64,000 nucleotides of DNA. It comes from Fibrobacter sp. UWT2. Lineage in GTDB: Bacteria > Fibrobacterota > Fibrobacteria > Fibrobacterales > Fibrobacteraceae. Below the pieces are notes generated by a model. It ran no database searches. It was not told where the DNA came from and worked only from the letters and a program-made list of their open reading frames with translations. Positions 8,821-16,260 of the stretch are shown here, one piece after another; position 1 is the stretch's first letter; each line of letters opens with the position of its first letter. The stretch covers positions 1 to 64,000 of the forward strand of contig NZ_FRBF01000004.1 of the NCBI RefSeq assembly GCF_900142545.1, in the 5' to 3' direction. A program made the position numbers and the translations under genes.

Positions 8821-8861
8821 AAAAATCCTCGGTTCAGTTTATCTGACCGAGGATTTTTTTT
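8821..8861. terminator. Bidirectional terminator after argG
   Basis: AAAAATCCTCGG (8821-8832) pairs with CCGAGGATTTTT (8847-8858), extended by TCAG/CTGA, with A and T runs on both sides. It serves argG and the convergent gene at 8885. The stem core AATCCTCGG is reused at 10429-10461. Confidence 0.9.
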
Positions 8862-8870
8862 AACTTCAAA

Positions 8871-8887
8871 CTTCCTACTGCCTACTA
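8871..8887. repeat. Heptamer repeat (CTTCCTA CTGCCTA CTA)
   Basis: Two full CNNNCTA units followed by CTA, which is the TAG stop codon of the minus-strand gene. Same family as 4290-4317. Confidence 0.75.
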
Positions 8888-9385
8888 GAATTCAAACATA
8901 TACCCAGCTCCCCATAGGAGCATCGGGGCGTCGTGCTCGACGAACTTTTGAGTGGGAACGCTAATTTGTGTGTAGAACCCGTACAGGTGAGACCACAGTT
9001 CTATAGAAACGTCACCGATTTCTTTGAAGTTGTGGGGGTATAGGGTAGGGCCGTTGGCCTTGTTGATTTCCTTGTGCATCCCGTTGGGGGCTCTGGCGTA
9101 TTCGTAACCGCCGCCGAGGCCTGCGTCAAGGTGAAAGGGGTTGCCGTAAAAGAAGGTCCAGAGCAGGCTTCCTCGAACGCCGCACCAAAAGTCGTTGGTA
9201 TTGTGTAGAAAACCCATTCCCTGTGCACGGAACATGACTTCTTTGTAGCCGACACCGGCGACGGCGACAATCGGGGTTTGGTTCCTGATTCCCAGGCCGG
9301 CGTTAAAACGCCAGTTGTCTGCATGGCTAAAAACGGCTAAAAAAAGAACGAATAGGAACGTGCAAAAAAAACGGGGGCGAAACAT
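8885..9385 (-). CDS. Small exported protein, probable outer-membrane beta-barrel
   Basis: A 166-residue protein with a signal peptide (MFRPRFF..., cleavage after FSHA). The mature part is Gly- and aromatic-rich with alternating strands and ends in MFEF, a terminal Phe typical of outer-membrane proteins. No family is recognised. ATG 9385 has no Shine-Dalgarno, but TATATTTG lies four bases before it. It shares the argG terminator with its convergent neighbour. Confidence 0.65.
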   Translation of the reverse strand: MFRPRFFCTFLFVLFLAVFSHADNWRFNAGLGIRNQTPIVAVAGVGYKEVMFRAQGMGFLHNTNDFWCGVRGSLLWTFFYGNPFHLDAGLGGGYEYARAPNGMHKEINKANGPTLYPHNFKEIGDVSIELWSHLYGFYTQISVPTQKFVEHDAPMLLWGAGYMFEF

Positions 9386-9389
9386 AGTT

Positions 9390-9397
9390 CAAATATA
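9390..9397 (-). promoter_or_regulatory. TATATTTG box, 4 bases before the 9385 start
   Basis: Reads TATATTTG then AACT then ATG on the minus strand, the clearest leaderless arrangement in the window along with mutL. Confidence 0.6.
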
Positions 9398-9499
9398 GAC
9401 AAAACTTATCAATATACTCGCAAAAACCTGTTTTTATTCCTATATTGTTTTGCATAAAACTCGGCCCGCCGTAGCACGGACCACAAAAAAGGAATCAAT

Positions 9500-10396
9500 A
9501 TGAAGATGAAATCACTTATCAAGGCTTGCGCATTCGCTTGCGCTTTTGCCGCTCCTGCAATGGCTGAAGGTGGCATGTTCGAAGGGACTCTCCCGGAAAA
9601 CTGGACCGCTGACGTGGTCGCTGCAGTTCGCTATAACTGGTACAACTTCAGCAACTGGCAGAAGGACGGTACCTCGAACTATACTTGGCTCGTGACCTAC
9701 GATGCCGACGTTCAGGGTAAGTGGAAAGTCGCCAACTGGCGTAACCTCATCGACATTGACCTCGGTCAGACTTGGACCAAGGGCGTGGGCAAGCGTAAGT
9801 CCAACGACCGCCTCTTCTGGGAATCCATGCTTGACTTCAACATGACCGAAGTCCTCAAGCCCTACGTTGGTAACCGCTTTGAAACTCAGTTCATGGCTGG
9901 CTACGAATATAGCGAAGACGAAGATGGCAACGAAGTCAGAACCGCAATTTCTAGCTTCATGGATCCTGCATACGAAACGCAGGTTGCCGGTCTTGCTTAC
10001 GTTCCGAACGAAAACTTCTCTCAGCGCCTCGGCTTTGCAAACCGTATGACCATTTCTAGGGGCTACGGCTATGCTGACAAGCATTATAAGGAAAAGGTCG
10101 AAGCTGGTCAGAGAGGTTCCATTAAGGAGTTCCGCGACGAACCCGGTCTCGAATCTATCACCGAAGCCAAGTATGCCTTCTCTGACATCGTGAGCTTCAA
10201 GACCCGTCTGTGGGCCTTCACCAACTTCGAAGGTACTGAACAGATTGATGGCCTTTGGGAAAACCTGCTCTCTGTGATGATTGCACCGCTCGTTGAACTC
10301 CAGGTTGGCTTCGACATGGCCTACGACTGGGATCTCGACGAAGATACGCAGTACAAGAGCATGGTGCTCTTCGGTCTGACCTGGCGCTGGTTCTAA
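9500..10396 (+). CDS. Exported DUF3078-like outer-membrane protein
   Basis: A 298-residue protein with a signal peptide (MKMKSLIKACAFACAFAAPAMA). The mature part starts with a Trp/Asn/Tyr-rich region (RYNWYNFSNWQKDGTSNY) resembling the DUF3078 family of Bacteroidota-type outer-membrane proteins, and ends in WRWF, a typical barrel end. Strongly biased codons suggest abundance. ATG 9500 follows AAGGA at about six bases. Function is not known; an abundant structural or porin-like barrel is my inference. Confidence 0.75.
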   Translation: MKMKSLIKACAFACAFAAPAMAEGGMFEGTLPENWTADVVAAVRYNWYNFSNWQKDGTSNYTWLVTYDADVQGKWKVANWRNLIDIDLGQTWTKGVGKRKSNDRLFWESMLDFNMTEVLKPYVGNRFETQFMAGYEYSEDEDGNEVRTAISSFMDPAYETQVAGLAYVPNENFSQRLGFANRMTISRGYGYADKHYKEKVEAGQRGSIKEFRDEPGLESITEAKYAFSDIVSFKTRLWAFTNFEGTEQIDGLWENLLSVMIAPLVELQVGFDMAYDWDLDEDTQYKSMVLFGLTWRWF

Positions 10397-10428
10397 TCGC
10401 AGCGAAGCAGCTCTTTAAATCAACAGAT

Positions 10429-10461
10429 AAAAAAATCCTCGGCTTAGCCGAGGATTTTTTT
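10429..10461. terminator. Bidirectional terminator between convergent genes
   Basis: AAAAAATCCTCGGC pairs with GCCGAGGATTTTTT around a TTA loop. Serves the DUF3078-like gene and rdgB. It has the same stem core as the argG terminator. Confidence 0.92.
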
Positions 10462-10462
10462 A

Positions 10463-10476
10463 CTTCCTACTGTCTA
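10463..10476. repeat. Heptamer repeat (CTTCCTA CTGTCTA)
   Basis: Two CNNNCTA units. The last CTA is the TAG stop of rdgB. The terminator-plus-heptamer arrangement is almost the same as at 8821-8887. Confidence 0.75.
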
Positions 10477-11097
10477 CTTCTCCAAATCCGCTTTCATCGC
10501 CCTAATGGCATTTCCGCGGTGGCTGATGCCTTTCTTTTCTGCAAGTTCCATCTGCGCGAAGGTGCGGTCGAATCCGTCAGGAACAAACAGCGGATCGTAT
10601 CCGAATCCCATGTCACCGACGGGGGCGAAGTTGATTTGCCCGCGGCATTCGCCTTCGTAAATCTTCGGTTCGCTCACGGTCCACTTGCCGTCGACTTCAG
10701 CGACTTTCTGGTAGGAGAGTGCGCAGAAGTAGCGGGCGGTGCGGTCCTTGACGCCTTCCAACTTTTGCATCAGCTTGTCGTTGTTGGCTTGGTCGTTGCC
10801 GTGGTAGCCGCAGTAGCGGGCGCTGTAAATGCCCGGTTCGCCGTTCAGCGCAAAAACCTCGAGGCCGGAATCGTCTGCAAGTACCGAGGCTTCGATCTTC
10901 TTTTCGCAGAGCCACTTGGCTACGGTGCTTGACTTGATGATGGCGTTCGCTTCAAAGGAATCGCCGTCTTCGACGATGTCCCCTTCGAAGCCGATGTCCT
11001 TGAGGGTCTTGAATTCCTTGTTCTCGGTTCCGAGAATGTGGGCGAAGTCCCTGATTTTCCCGGGGTTGCCCGTAGCGATAACAAATAAATGCTTCAT
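10474..11097 (-). CDS. rdgB: Non-canonical purine NTP pyrophosphatase (HAM1/RdgB)
   Basis: A 207-residue cytosolic enzyme that hydrolyses dITP, XTP and ITP to the monophosphates, keeping damaged purines out of DNA and RNA. Visible motifs are VIATGNPGK at the N-terminus, EDGDSFEANA, LADDSGLEV with the catalytic acid, GEPGIYSARYCG, FGYDPLFVPDG and a terminal SHRGNAI. ATG 11097 overlaps the stop of the TM2 gene by one base (TAATG), so translation is coupled. An upstream in-frame extension of 55 residues is Arg-rich and unlike the family, and I reject it. Confidence 0.95.
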   Translation of the reverse strand: MKHLFVIATGNPGKIRDFAHILGTENKEFKTLKDIGFEGDIVEDGDSFEANAIIKSSTVAKWLCEKKIEASVLADDSGLEVFALNGEPGIYSARYCGYHGNDQANNDKLMQKLEGVKDRTARYFCALSYQKVAEVDGKWTVSEPKIYEGECRGQINFAPVGDMGFGYDPLFVPDGFDRTFAQMELAEKKGISHRGNAIRAMKADLEK

Positions 11098-11288
11098 TAG
11101 TACTTTTCCGGTTTCATGACGATAAGGATGGCGTCGACGACAATGCCTACGCCGCAGAGACCGCCGGTGCAAAGCCAGAGAATACCGGTCCAAATTTTGC
11201 CTTCGTAAAAACGGTGCAGACCCAGATAGCCCAGCAAAATGCAAAGGGCGAGGGCAATCCACTTGTTATGTTCACCTTGAGCGGGCAT
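11097..11288 (-). CDS. TM2 domain membrane protein
   Basis: A 63-residue protein with two transmembrane helices (about 10-27 and 33-56). The TM2 signature is seen: KWIALALCILLGYLGLHRFYEG, followed by a Gly-rich second helix with Asp (VDAILIVMKPEKY). Function in bacteria is unknown. ATG 11288 follows AAGGAG at about six bases, and a TATATTTG box lies 26 bases upstream. It is the first gene of a two-gene unit with rdgB. Confidence 0.85.
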   Translation of the reverse strand: MPAQGEHNKWIALALCILLGYLGLHRFYEGKIWTGILWLCTGGLCGVGIVVDAILIVMKPEKY

Positions 11289-11314
11289 AAAAAACTCCTT
11301 GGTTTAAGGCAATC

Positions 11315-11322
11315 CAAATATA
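11315..11322 (-). promoter_or_regulatory. TATATTTG promoter box for TM2-rdgB
   Basis: Minus-strand TATATTTG, 26 bases before ATG 11288, with a Shine-Dalgarno in between. Confidence 0.5.
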
Positions 11323-11361
11323 GAAAATAGCGGTGCGTCCAAAATTTTCTACATTGGAGTT

Positions 11362-12006
11362 GTGCTCCACGTATTTAAACACGAAATGCGCTTGATATTT
11401 AGGGATCCCCGATTCTGGATTCCTTTCATTATTCCGCCAGTGATTTTGGCGGCAAGCCAGGCGATTGCCGTGTCGCGTTATGGTGGGCAGATTATGCAGG
11501 GCATGGAAGGTTATATGATGCTTCTGCTGGGGTGCCTCATGGCTCCCATGGGTTCGCCCCTAGCGGCTGACAGTTTTGCGGGGGAGCGCGAACGTAATTC
11601 GCTCGAGCTTTTGCAACTGTCTCCGATTGCACCCGTTAAACTCTTTTGGGGCAAGCTTTTGGCGGTGTTGCCGTTCCCGGTAGCGTTCTCGCTTTTGGCG
11701 GAATTTGCTTACTGGTTTTCTCATCCTGAAATTTCTACGACAGTGGCGATGGCGTCTATTCTCGGGGCTTTTTCTGCGGTTCTCCTGACCACTTCGTTTT
11801 CGCTGATGCTTTCGCTTCGGGTAAAGACGGTGCGTGCTGCAGCGCATCTTTCGCTGTTCGTGGTGGTTCCGCTTTTGCTGCTGGTGCAGCTGGGGCACGA
11901 GGCCTTTTTGCAGGGGCTGTTTGTTCCGTCGGTGTTTTTTGTCCTGTCTGTGGTGGTATGTGCCGCCGCGATTTTCGGGGGCATGCGCAAGTTTGTGAGC
12001 CTGTAG
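11362..12006 (+). CDS. ABC-2 type permease subunit
   Basis: A 214-residue cytoplasmic-membrane protein with six hydrophobic segments (about 18-35, 47-68, 95-117, 122-145, 154-172 and 182-203). The stretch DSFAGERERNSLELLQLSPI is typical of ABC-2 exporters such as NosY or GldF-like permeases. No ATP-binding partner lies nearby, so the ATPase must be encoded elsewhere. GTG 11362 is the longest start but GGAG (11356-11359) is only two bases away. ATG 11386 would remove eight residues. Confidence 0.75.
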   Translation: MLHVFKHEMRLIFRDPRFWIPFIIPPVILAASQAIAVSRYGGQIMQGMEGYMMLLLGCLMAPMGSPLAADSFAGERERNSLELLQLSPIAPVKLFWGKLLAVLPFPVAFSLLAEFAYWFSHPEISTTVAMASILGAFSAVLLTTSFSLMLSLRVKTVRAAAHLSLFVVVPLLLLVQLGHEAFLQGLFVPSVFFVLSVVVCAAAIFGGMRKFVSL

Positions 12007-12061
12007 CTCGCCATTTGCCGATTTTTGCCTAAAATCGCCGATTTTTCTAAAAAAAGAGTTC

Positions 12062-12087
12062 AAAGCGCCTTAAGGGGCGCTTTTTTT
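12062..12087 (+). terminator. Terminator after ABC-2 permease gene
   Basis: AAAGCGCC pairs with GGCGCTTT around TTAAGG, followed by a T run. Confidence 0.88.
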
Positions 12088-12128
12088 ATTCTTAGAATTC
12101 CTTAAAATGCGATATGTAAAAAATATTT

Positions 12129-12141
12129 TTGAGAACATTTT
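12129..12141. repeat. 13-bp direct repeat, copy 1 (TTGAGAACATTTT)
   Basis: Identical to 12272-12284, 143 bases downstream. Possible binding site. Confidence 0.5.
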
Positions 12142-12143
12142 AG

Positions 12144-12174
12144 AAATGGCGATTTTTATTTAAAATCGCCATTT
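12144..12174. other. Perfect 13-bp inverted repeat
   Basis: AAATGGCGATTTT (12144-12156) pairs with its complement at 12162-12174 around TATTT. It has T-rich flanks and could be a second terminator or an operator. Confidence 0.5.
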
Positions 12175-12271
12175 TCTTGTTTTATGCGCTAGAATAACGA
12201 AAAAAGTGCATTTTATTTTTGAAATGCCTATTGACTTTTGGTTGTTTTGATTATAAATTTTGAGAAGAAAT

Positions 12272-12284
12272 TTGAGAACATTTT
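12272..12284. repeat. 13-bp direct repeat, copy 2 (TTGAGAACATTTT)
   Basis: Lies 43 bases before the pectate lyase start. Directly upstream, TTTTGAGAAGAAATTT (12259-12274) is a partial third copy. Confidence 0.5.
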
Positions 12285-12326
12285 CGAGCGTGGTGGCTTG
12301 AAATGACAAAATAAGGGATGGATGAT

Positions 12327-14093
12327 ATGGTTAAAACACAGAAAAACTGGTATAGAACTCTTGCCGTAGGCGCAGCATTGGGCGCAGCCCTCGCAACTTC
12401 CGCGATTGCGGCCACGTCACCTGATTTTCCGCTGACGGGCTGGGCGACCCAAAACGGCAGCACCACTGGCGGAGCCAATTACGGCACAGTCACCGTTGAC
12501 AACGTCAGCGATCTTAAAAGCTACGCCAAAGCGGGCAACAAAACAATCTACATCAAGCCTGGTACTTATGCAGGTACCGTGGAAGTCGGTAGCAACGTTA
12601 CCCTTTACGGCTATCCTGGAGTCACAATCACTCAGCCGTCCAAAGGAAGCGGTATCAAGATTTCCGGCTCCAAGAACGTGATTGTTCGAAACATTTCTGT
12701 GCAAGGTGTTGGTGCGGTCGATGAAGATGATGAAGACTGCTTACAAATAAACCATGAAGCAAAAAACATTTGGATTGACCATGTTCATGTCTACGACGGG
12801 CACGACGGTAACATGGACATTGTAAACCAGTCTGATTATATTACAGTCTCGTGGAGCAAATTCACCTATACGTCCAAATCTAAGAACCATCAATTTTCCA
12901 ATCTTTTCGGCAATAGTGATTCAAAAACTGCAGATGCTAACGCCTTGAAGATTACCGCACACCACAACTGGTGGGGTGATGGTGTAAAGGAACGTATGCC
13001 CCGCGTGAGATTTGGCCAGGTTCATGTGGTCAACAACCTCTACACAAGCTCTGCTGCAAGCTATTGTGTTCGTGCCGGCATGAAGGCAAACATCCGTGTC
13101 GAAAGCAATGTGTTCATCGGCGTAAAAAATCCTTTGGATTACAACAATCAGTCCAAAGAAGATGCCAAAGTTTCGATGATTAACAACTATTACGAAAAGA
13201 CCTCCGGCAACACAACAGGCCAAGGAACTGCGTTCACGCCGCCATACCAAATGAGCGTTACCGATGTGAGTAATCAGGCAAAAGCTTACGCGCTCCGCGA
13301 TTCCATCCAGGCTTACGCTGGCCCAACGCTCCCGGCTCCGGGTAGCTCGCAGGTGACTCCGGTTTCTTCTTCTAGTGTGCAGCAGTCCAGCTCTTCGCAG
13401 GCAAAGTCCAGCAGCAGCGTTGTGCCTGCATCGAGTTCTTCTGCCAAGTCCAGCTCGTCGCAGACGCCTGTCGCGGGCGAGGCTAGCCTCACCAAGCACG
13501 GCTCGGGCAGTGCGACCCAGGAAGTTGCCCAGGGTGCCTCTATCGTGGAATTCTACTACACGATTGAAGGCGCAACAGGCGCCACCGTAACGGGCCTTCC
13601 GCAGGGTGTGACGGGTACGCTCAAGGGTCTTGACTATTACATTTCGGGCACTGTCGCTTCTACGGCTGCACCGGGTGCCTACAAGTTCACCGTGACGACG
13701 ACGGGTGCTTCCAAGAATGCGTCCAAGAGCGGAACGATTACGGTTACCGGTACGGGAACTTCTGCTCCGACGTCTAGTTCGGGTGTTGCGGAGTCAAGCT
13801 CCTCGCAAACGGAAGAACCGAAGTCTAGTTCCTCTGAAACGGTCGTAAGTTCCAGCTCTGAAACGAGTACCGCCATCATGGCGAACGTGCAGACTCCGCG
13901 CTTCAATGTCTCTGTCGAAGGTAGAACCTTGTCGGTGCAGGGCGCCACTCGTTCGGCTTACCTCCTTGATGCTCAGGGCAAGCTCGTTGCGAAGGTGAAT
14001 CCCTCGGGTAGCGCATGCTCTATCGCTGTTCCTCGCGCCGGTTCTTACCTCTTGCGAGTCGGCAACGAAATGCGTCAAGTTAACATACGATAG
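12327..14093 (+). CDS. Secreted pectate lyase, family PL1, multidomain
   Basis: A 588-residue secreted enzyme that cleaves polygalacturonate by beta-elimination with calcium. It has a signal peptide (cut after SAIAA). The PL1 parallel beta-helix domain runs to about residue 330 with DEDDEDCLQI, WIDHVHVYDGHDGNMDI (calcium-binding acids), ITAHHNWW and the catalytic Arg motif KERMPRVRFG. Next come a Ser-rich linker, an Ig-like domain (about 385-475), a second Ser-rich linker, and a C-terminal domain of about 70 residues with SIAVPRAGSYLLRVGN. That tail matches the tail of the protein at 28289-30163 and suggests a shared sorting route. Start ATG 12327 is nine bases after AAGGGA; ATG 12318 is too close. 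Confidence 0.93.
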   Translation: MVKTQKNWYRTLAVGAALGAALATSAIAATSPDFPLTGWATQNGSTTGGANYGTVTVDNVSDLKSYAKAGNKTIYIKPGTYAGTVEVGSNVTLYGYPGVTITQPSKGSGIKISGSKNVIVRNISVQGVGAVDEDDEDCLQINHEAKNIWIDHVHVYDGHDGNMDIVNQSDYITVSWSKFTYTSKSKNHQFSNLFGNSDSKTADANALKITAHHNWWGDGVKERMPRVRFGQVHVVNNLYTSSAASYCVRAGMKANIRVESNVFIGVKNPLDYNNQSKEDAKVSMINNYYEKTSGNTTGQGTAFTPPYQMSVTDVSNQAKAYALRDSIQAYAGPTLPAPGSSQVTPVSSSSVQQSSSSQAKSSSSVVPASSSSAKSSSSQTPVAGEASLTKHGSGSATQEVAQGASIVEFYYTIEGATGATVTGLPQGVTGTLKGLDYYISGTVASTAAPGAYKFTVTTTGASKNASKSGTITVTGTGTSAPTSSSGVAESSSSQTEEPKSSSSETVVSSSSETSTAIMANVQTPRFNVSVEGRTLSVQGATRSAYLLDAQGKLVAKVNPSGSACSIAVPRAGSYLLRVGNEMRQVNIR

Positions 14094-14113
14094 TTATTTC
14101 TCTATAGCAAAGT

Positions 14114-14130
14114 TCCGGACTTAGTCCGGA
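14114..14130. other. TCCGGAC-TTA-GTCCGGA hairpin
   Basis: A 7-bp perfect stem with a three-base loop, between the pectate lyase stop and the main terminator. Confidence 0.5.
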
Positions 14131-14131
14131 T

Positions 14132-14165
14132 AAAAAAATGCCGGATTTGTCATCCGGCATTTTTG
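14132..14165. terminator. Bidirectional terminator between pectate lyase gene and speA
   Basis: ATGCCGGAT pairs with ATCCGGCAT around a 5-base loop, with A run before and T run after. Fits both convergent genes. Confidence 0.9.
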
Positions 14166-14185
14166 CTTTGTAAGAACGTTTTCGC

Positions 14186-16084
14186 TTATTCTAGATACGT
14201 GTAACCGTACAGGCCGCTACGATAGATATTCAGGTATTCCTTACCTTCTTGCAAGGTAATCTTACCTTCTTTCACTGAGCGCGACACCCAGTTTTCCATG
14301 GTGCGCACCAGGGCCTTGTCGCTGAAGTTCACGTAGTCGAGCACGTCTTCTACGGATTCACCGTCAATCACCTTGTCGATTTCGTAACCGCCCTTGTCGT
14401 TGCAAACGATATGGACGGCGTTGGTGTCGCCAAAGAGGTTGTGCAAGTCACCGAGGATTTCCTGGTAAGCGCCCACGAGGTAAACCGCGATGTAGTACGG
14501 TTCGTCCTTCTTGAGTTCATGCAACGGGAGCGTGCGGCTCACGTCGCCACCGCGAACGAACATGTCAATTTTACCGTCGGAGTCGCAAGTGACATCCTGC
14601 AACGTCGTTTCGACAGTCGGTTCTTCGTTCAGGCGCTGGATCGGCATCAGCGGGAAAACTTGGTCCACGCCCCAGCTGTCCGGCAGGCTCTGGAACAAAC
14701 TGAAGTTGCAGAAGTACTTCTGGGCCAGCAGGCGCGGAAGTTCGCTGAGTTCATAAGGCGGATGGCGCAGGTCCTTGGCGAGCAAGTCGACCTTGCGCAC
14801 GATGCTCCAGAACAGGCGTTCGCACATGGCGCGAGTGGGCAAGTCGTAGTCGCCGACCTTGAAACCATTGAGCACGTCGTCGTTCAGCTGAATGGCGTCG
14901 TGCCAGCTTTCGAGCAAGTTTTTCGGGGTCAGTCCCTTGTAAATGCCGTAAAGGTCCTTCAGTGCATCGGGAGCATTTTCGTCGATTTCGTGAATGTTCT
15001 CGTCGAAGAATGCCTGGCCGGCAGTTTCAAGAACATTGAACACCAGAATGGAATGGTGAGCCGCAAGTGCACGGCCCGATTCCGCGATAATATTCGGGTG
15101 AGAAACGCCGCCGTTTTCGCAAGCTTCGTACATGGCGTACACCACGTCGTTGGCGTATTCCTGAATGGAATAGTTCACCGAGCTAGCGTTAGAGCTGCGG
15201 GTGCCGTCGTAATCGACACCGAGACCGCCACCTACGTCCACGAATTCAAGGGCCATGCCCATCTTCTTAATTTGTACGTAGAACTGCGAAACTTCGCGAA
15301 GGCCGCTCTTGATGTGGCGAATGTTGGTAATCTGGCTACCCAGGTGGAAATGGATGAGCTTCATGCAGTCTTCCATTTTCTCTTCCTTGATGTAGTCCAG
15401 GGCTTCCAACAGTTCAGAACTGTTCAGGCCGAACTTGCTGTGGTATCCGCCGGATTCTTCCCACTTGCCGCTACCGGAGCTGGCGAGCTTGATGCGAATA
15501 CCGATGTTCGGACGCACGCCGATGCGACGCGACAGTTCCACCACCAGGTGAAGCTCGTTCATCTTTTCGACGACGATGAAAATCTTCTTGCCCATCTTCT
15601 GTGCAAGGAGGGCGAGTTCGATAAAGTCTTCGTCCTTGTAGCCGTTGCAGATAATCAGCGAATCCGGATTATCCATGTTCGCAAGCACGGCGTGGAGTTC
15701 CGGCTTGGAGCCGGCTTCAAGACCGATGTTGAACTTCTTGCCGTGGCTCACGACTTCTTCGAGCACGGCACGCTGCTGGTTCACCTTGATCGGGAAGATG
15801 CTGTAATAGCTCCCGTTAAAGCCGTATTCCTTGCGGGACTTGTTAAAGCATTCGTTGATCTTCTCGATGCGGCTGTCCAGGATATCCGGGAAACGCAACA
15901 GCATCGGAGTAGAAACATCGCGGAGCGAAAGTTCTTGCACCAGTTCGTAAAGGTCAATGTCCGGACCGCCATCCTTGAGCGGATGTACCGTGGCATGGCC
16001 CTTTTCGTTGATGTCGAAGTAGTTTACGCCCCAACCCTTGACGTTGTACAAGTCGCGGGAATCGTCAATGCGCCATTTTTTCAT
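14186..16084 (-). CDS. speA: Biosynthetic arginine decarboxylase
   Basis: SpeA, 632 residues, a PLP enzyme that converts arginine to agmatine, the first step to putrescine. The PLP lysine lies in YSIFPIKVNQQ. The alanine-racemase-fold barrel contains EAGSKPEL, HFHLGSQITNI and the glycine-rich DVGGGLGVDYDG; IIAESGRALAAHHS follows. Size fits the long bacterial type. ATG 16084 is six bases after AAGGA, preferred to TTG 16090. It lies 176 bases downstream of a carboxynorspermidine dehydrogenase-like gene on the same strand, so a polyamine unit is likely. Confidence 0.96.
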   Translation of the reverse strand: MKKWRIDDSRDLYNVKGWGVNYFDINEKGHATVHPLKDGGPDIDLYELVQELSLRDVSTPMLLRFPDILDSRIEKINECFNKSRKEYGFNGSYYSIFPIKVNQQRAVLEEVVSHGKKFNIGLEAGSKPELHAVLANMDNPDSLIICNGYKDEDFIELALLAQKMGKKIFIVVEKMNELHLVVELSRRIGVRPNIGIRIKLASSGSGKWEESGGYHSKFGLNSSELLEALDYIKEEKMEDCMKLIHFHLGSQITNIRHIKSGLREVSQFYVQIKKMGMALEFVDVGGGLGVDYDGTRSSNASSVNYSIQEYANDVVYAMYEACENGGVSHPNIIAESGRALAAHHSILVFNVLETAGQAFFDENIHEIDENAPDALKDLYGIYKGLTPKNLLESWHDAIQLNDDVLNGFKVGDYDLPTRAMCERLFWSIVRKVDLLAKDLRHPPYELSELPRLLAQKYFCNFSLFQSLPDSWGVDQVFPLMPIQRLNEEPTVETTLQDVTCDSDGKIDMFVRGGDVSRTLPLHELKKDEPYYIAVYLVGAYQEILGDLHNLFGDTNAVHIVCNDKGGYEIDKVIDGESVEDVLDYVNFSDKALVRTMENWVSRSVKEGKITLQEGKEYLNIYRSGLYGYTYLE

Positions 16085-16090
16085 GTTCAA

Positions 16091-16260
16091 TCCTTCGGAT
16101 TGTAGCTATGAGGTCGGGCTTCGCCCTTTGAGCTGTGAGCTCGGTCGCCCTTATGCTTCGCTTCAGGGCTCCCTTTGGGTTCAAGTTAGGCGCCAAAGGC
16201 GCGAGAAAAAAACTCATACCCCAAAGCGACCGTAGGTCGCGTGCTCATAGCTCACAACCT
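16091..16260. repeat. Intergenic mosaic of GAGCTATGAG-type words and triloop palindromes
   Basis: Contains GGGC-TTC-GCCC, GCGCC-AAA-GGCGC and GCGACC-TAC-GGTCGC hairpins, each with a three-base loop, between words such as GCTATGAGGT, GAGCTGTGAGCTC, CTCATACC and GCTCATAGCTCAC. Parts recur at 3839-3877. It separates two genes of a probable operon and could affect message stability. Confidence 0.6.

Larger units (their letters stand above)
12007..12326. other. 320-base AT-rich intergenic region before pectate lyase
   Basis: No gene seen. It holds the terminator at 12062-12087, a perfect 13-bp inverted repeat at 12144-12174, and two copies of TTGAGAACATTTT (12129-12141 and 12272-12284). These could be regulatory elements for the pectate lyase gene. 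Confidence 0.5.

Noticed and set aside
11098-11262. 55-residue N-terminal extension of rdgB
   Set aside because: The extension is Arg-rich, overlaps the TM2 gene in another frame, and the conserved family start begins at ATG 11097.
11362-12006. CcmB heme-exporter subunit
   Set aside because: Size fits, but no other ccm genes are near and the ABC-2 signature is general, so only a permease call is made.
14411-16105. Long open frame opposite speA on the plus strand (564 codons)
   Set aside because: It is the complement of a clear speA gene and reflects its codon bias; it has no motif, signal or ribosome binding site. The same holds for the frames opposite bamA (23647-26586), maeB (34057-36267), valS (37256-40069) and dnaE (57298-59319).
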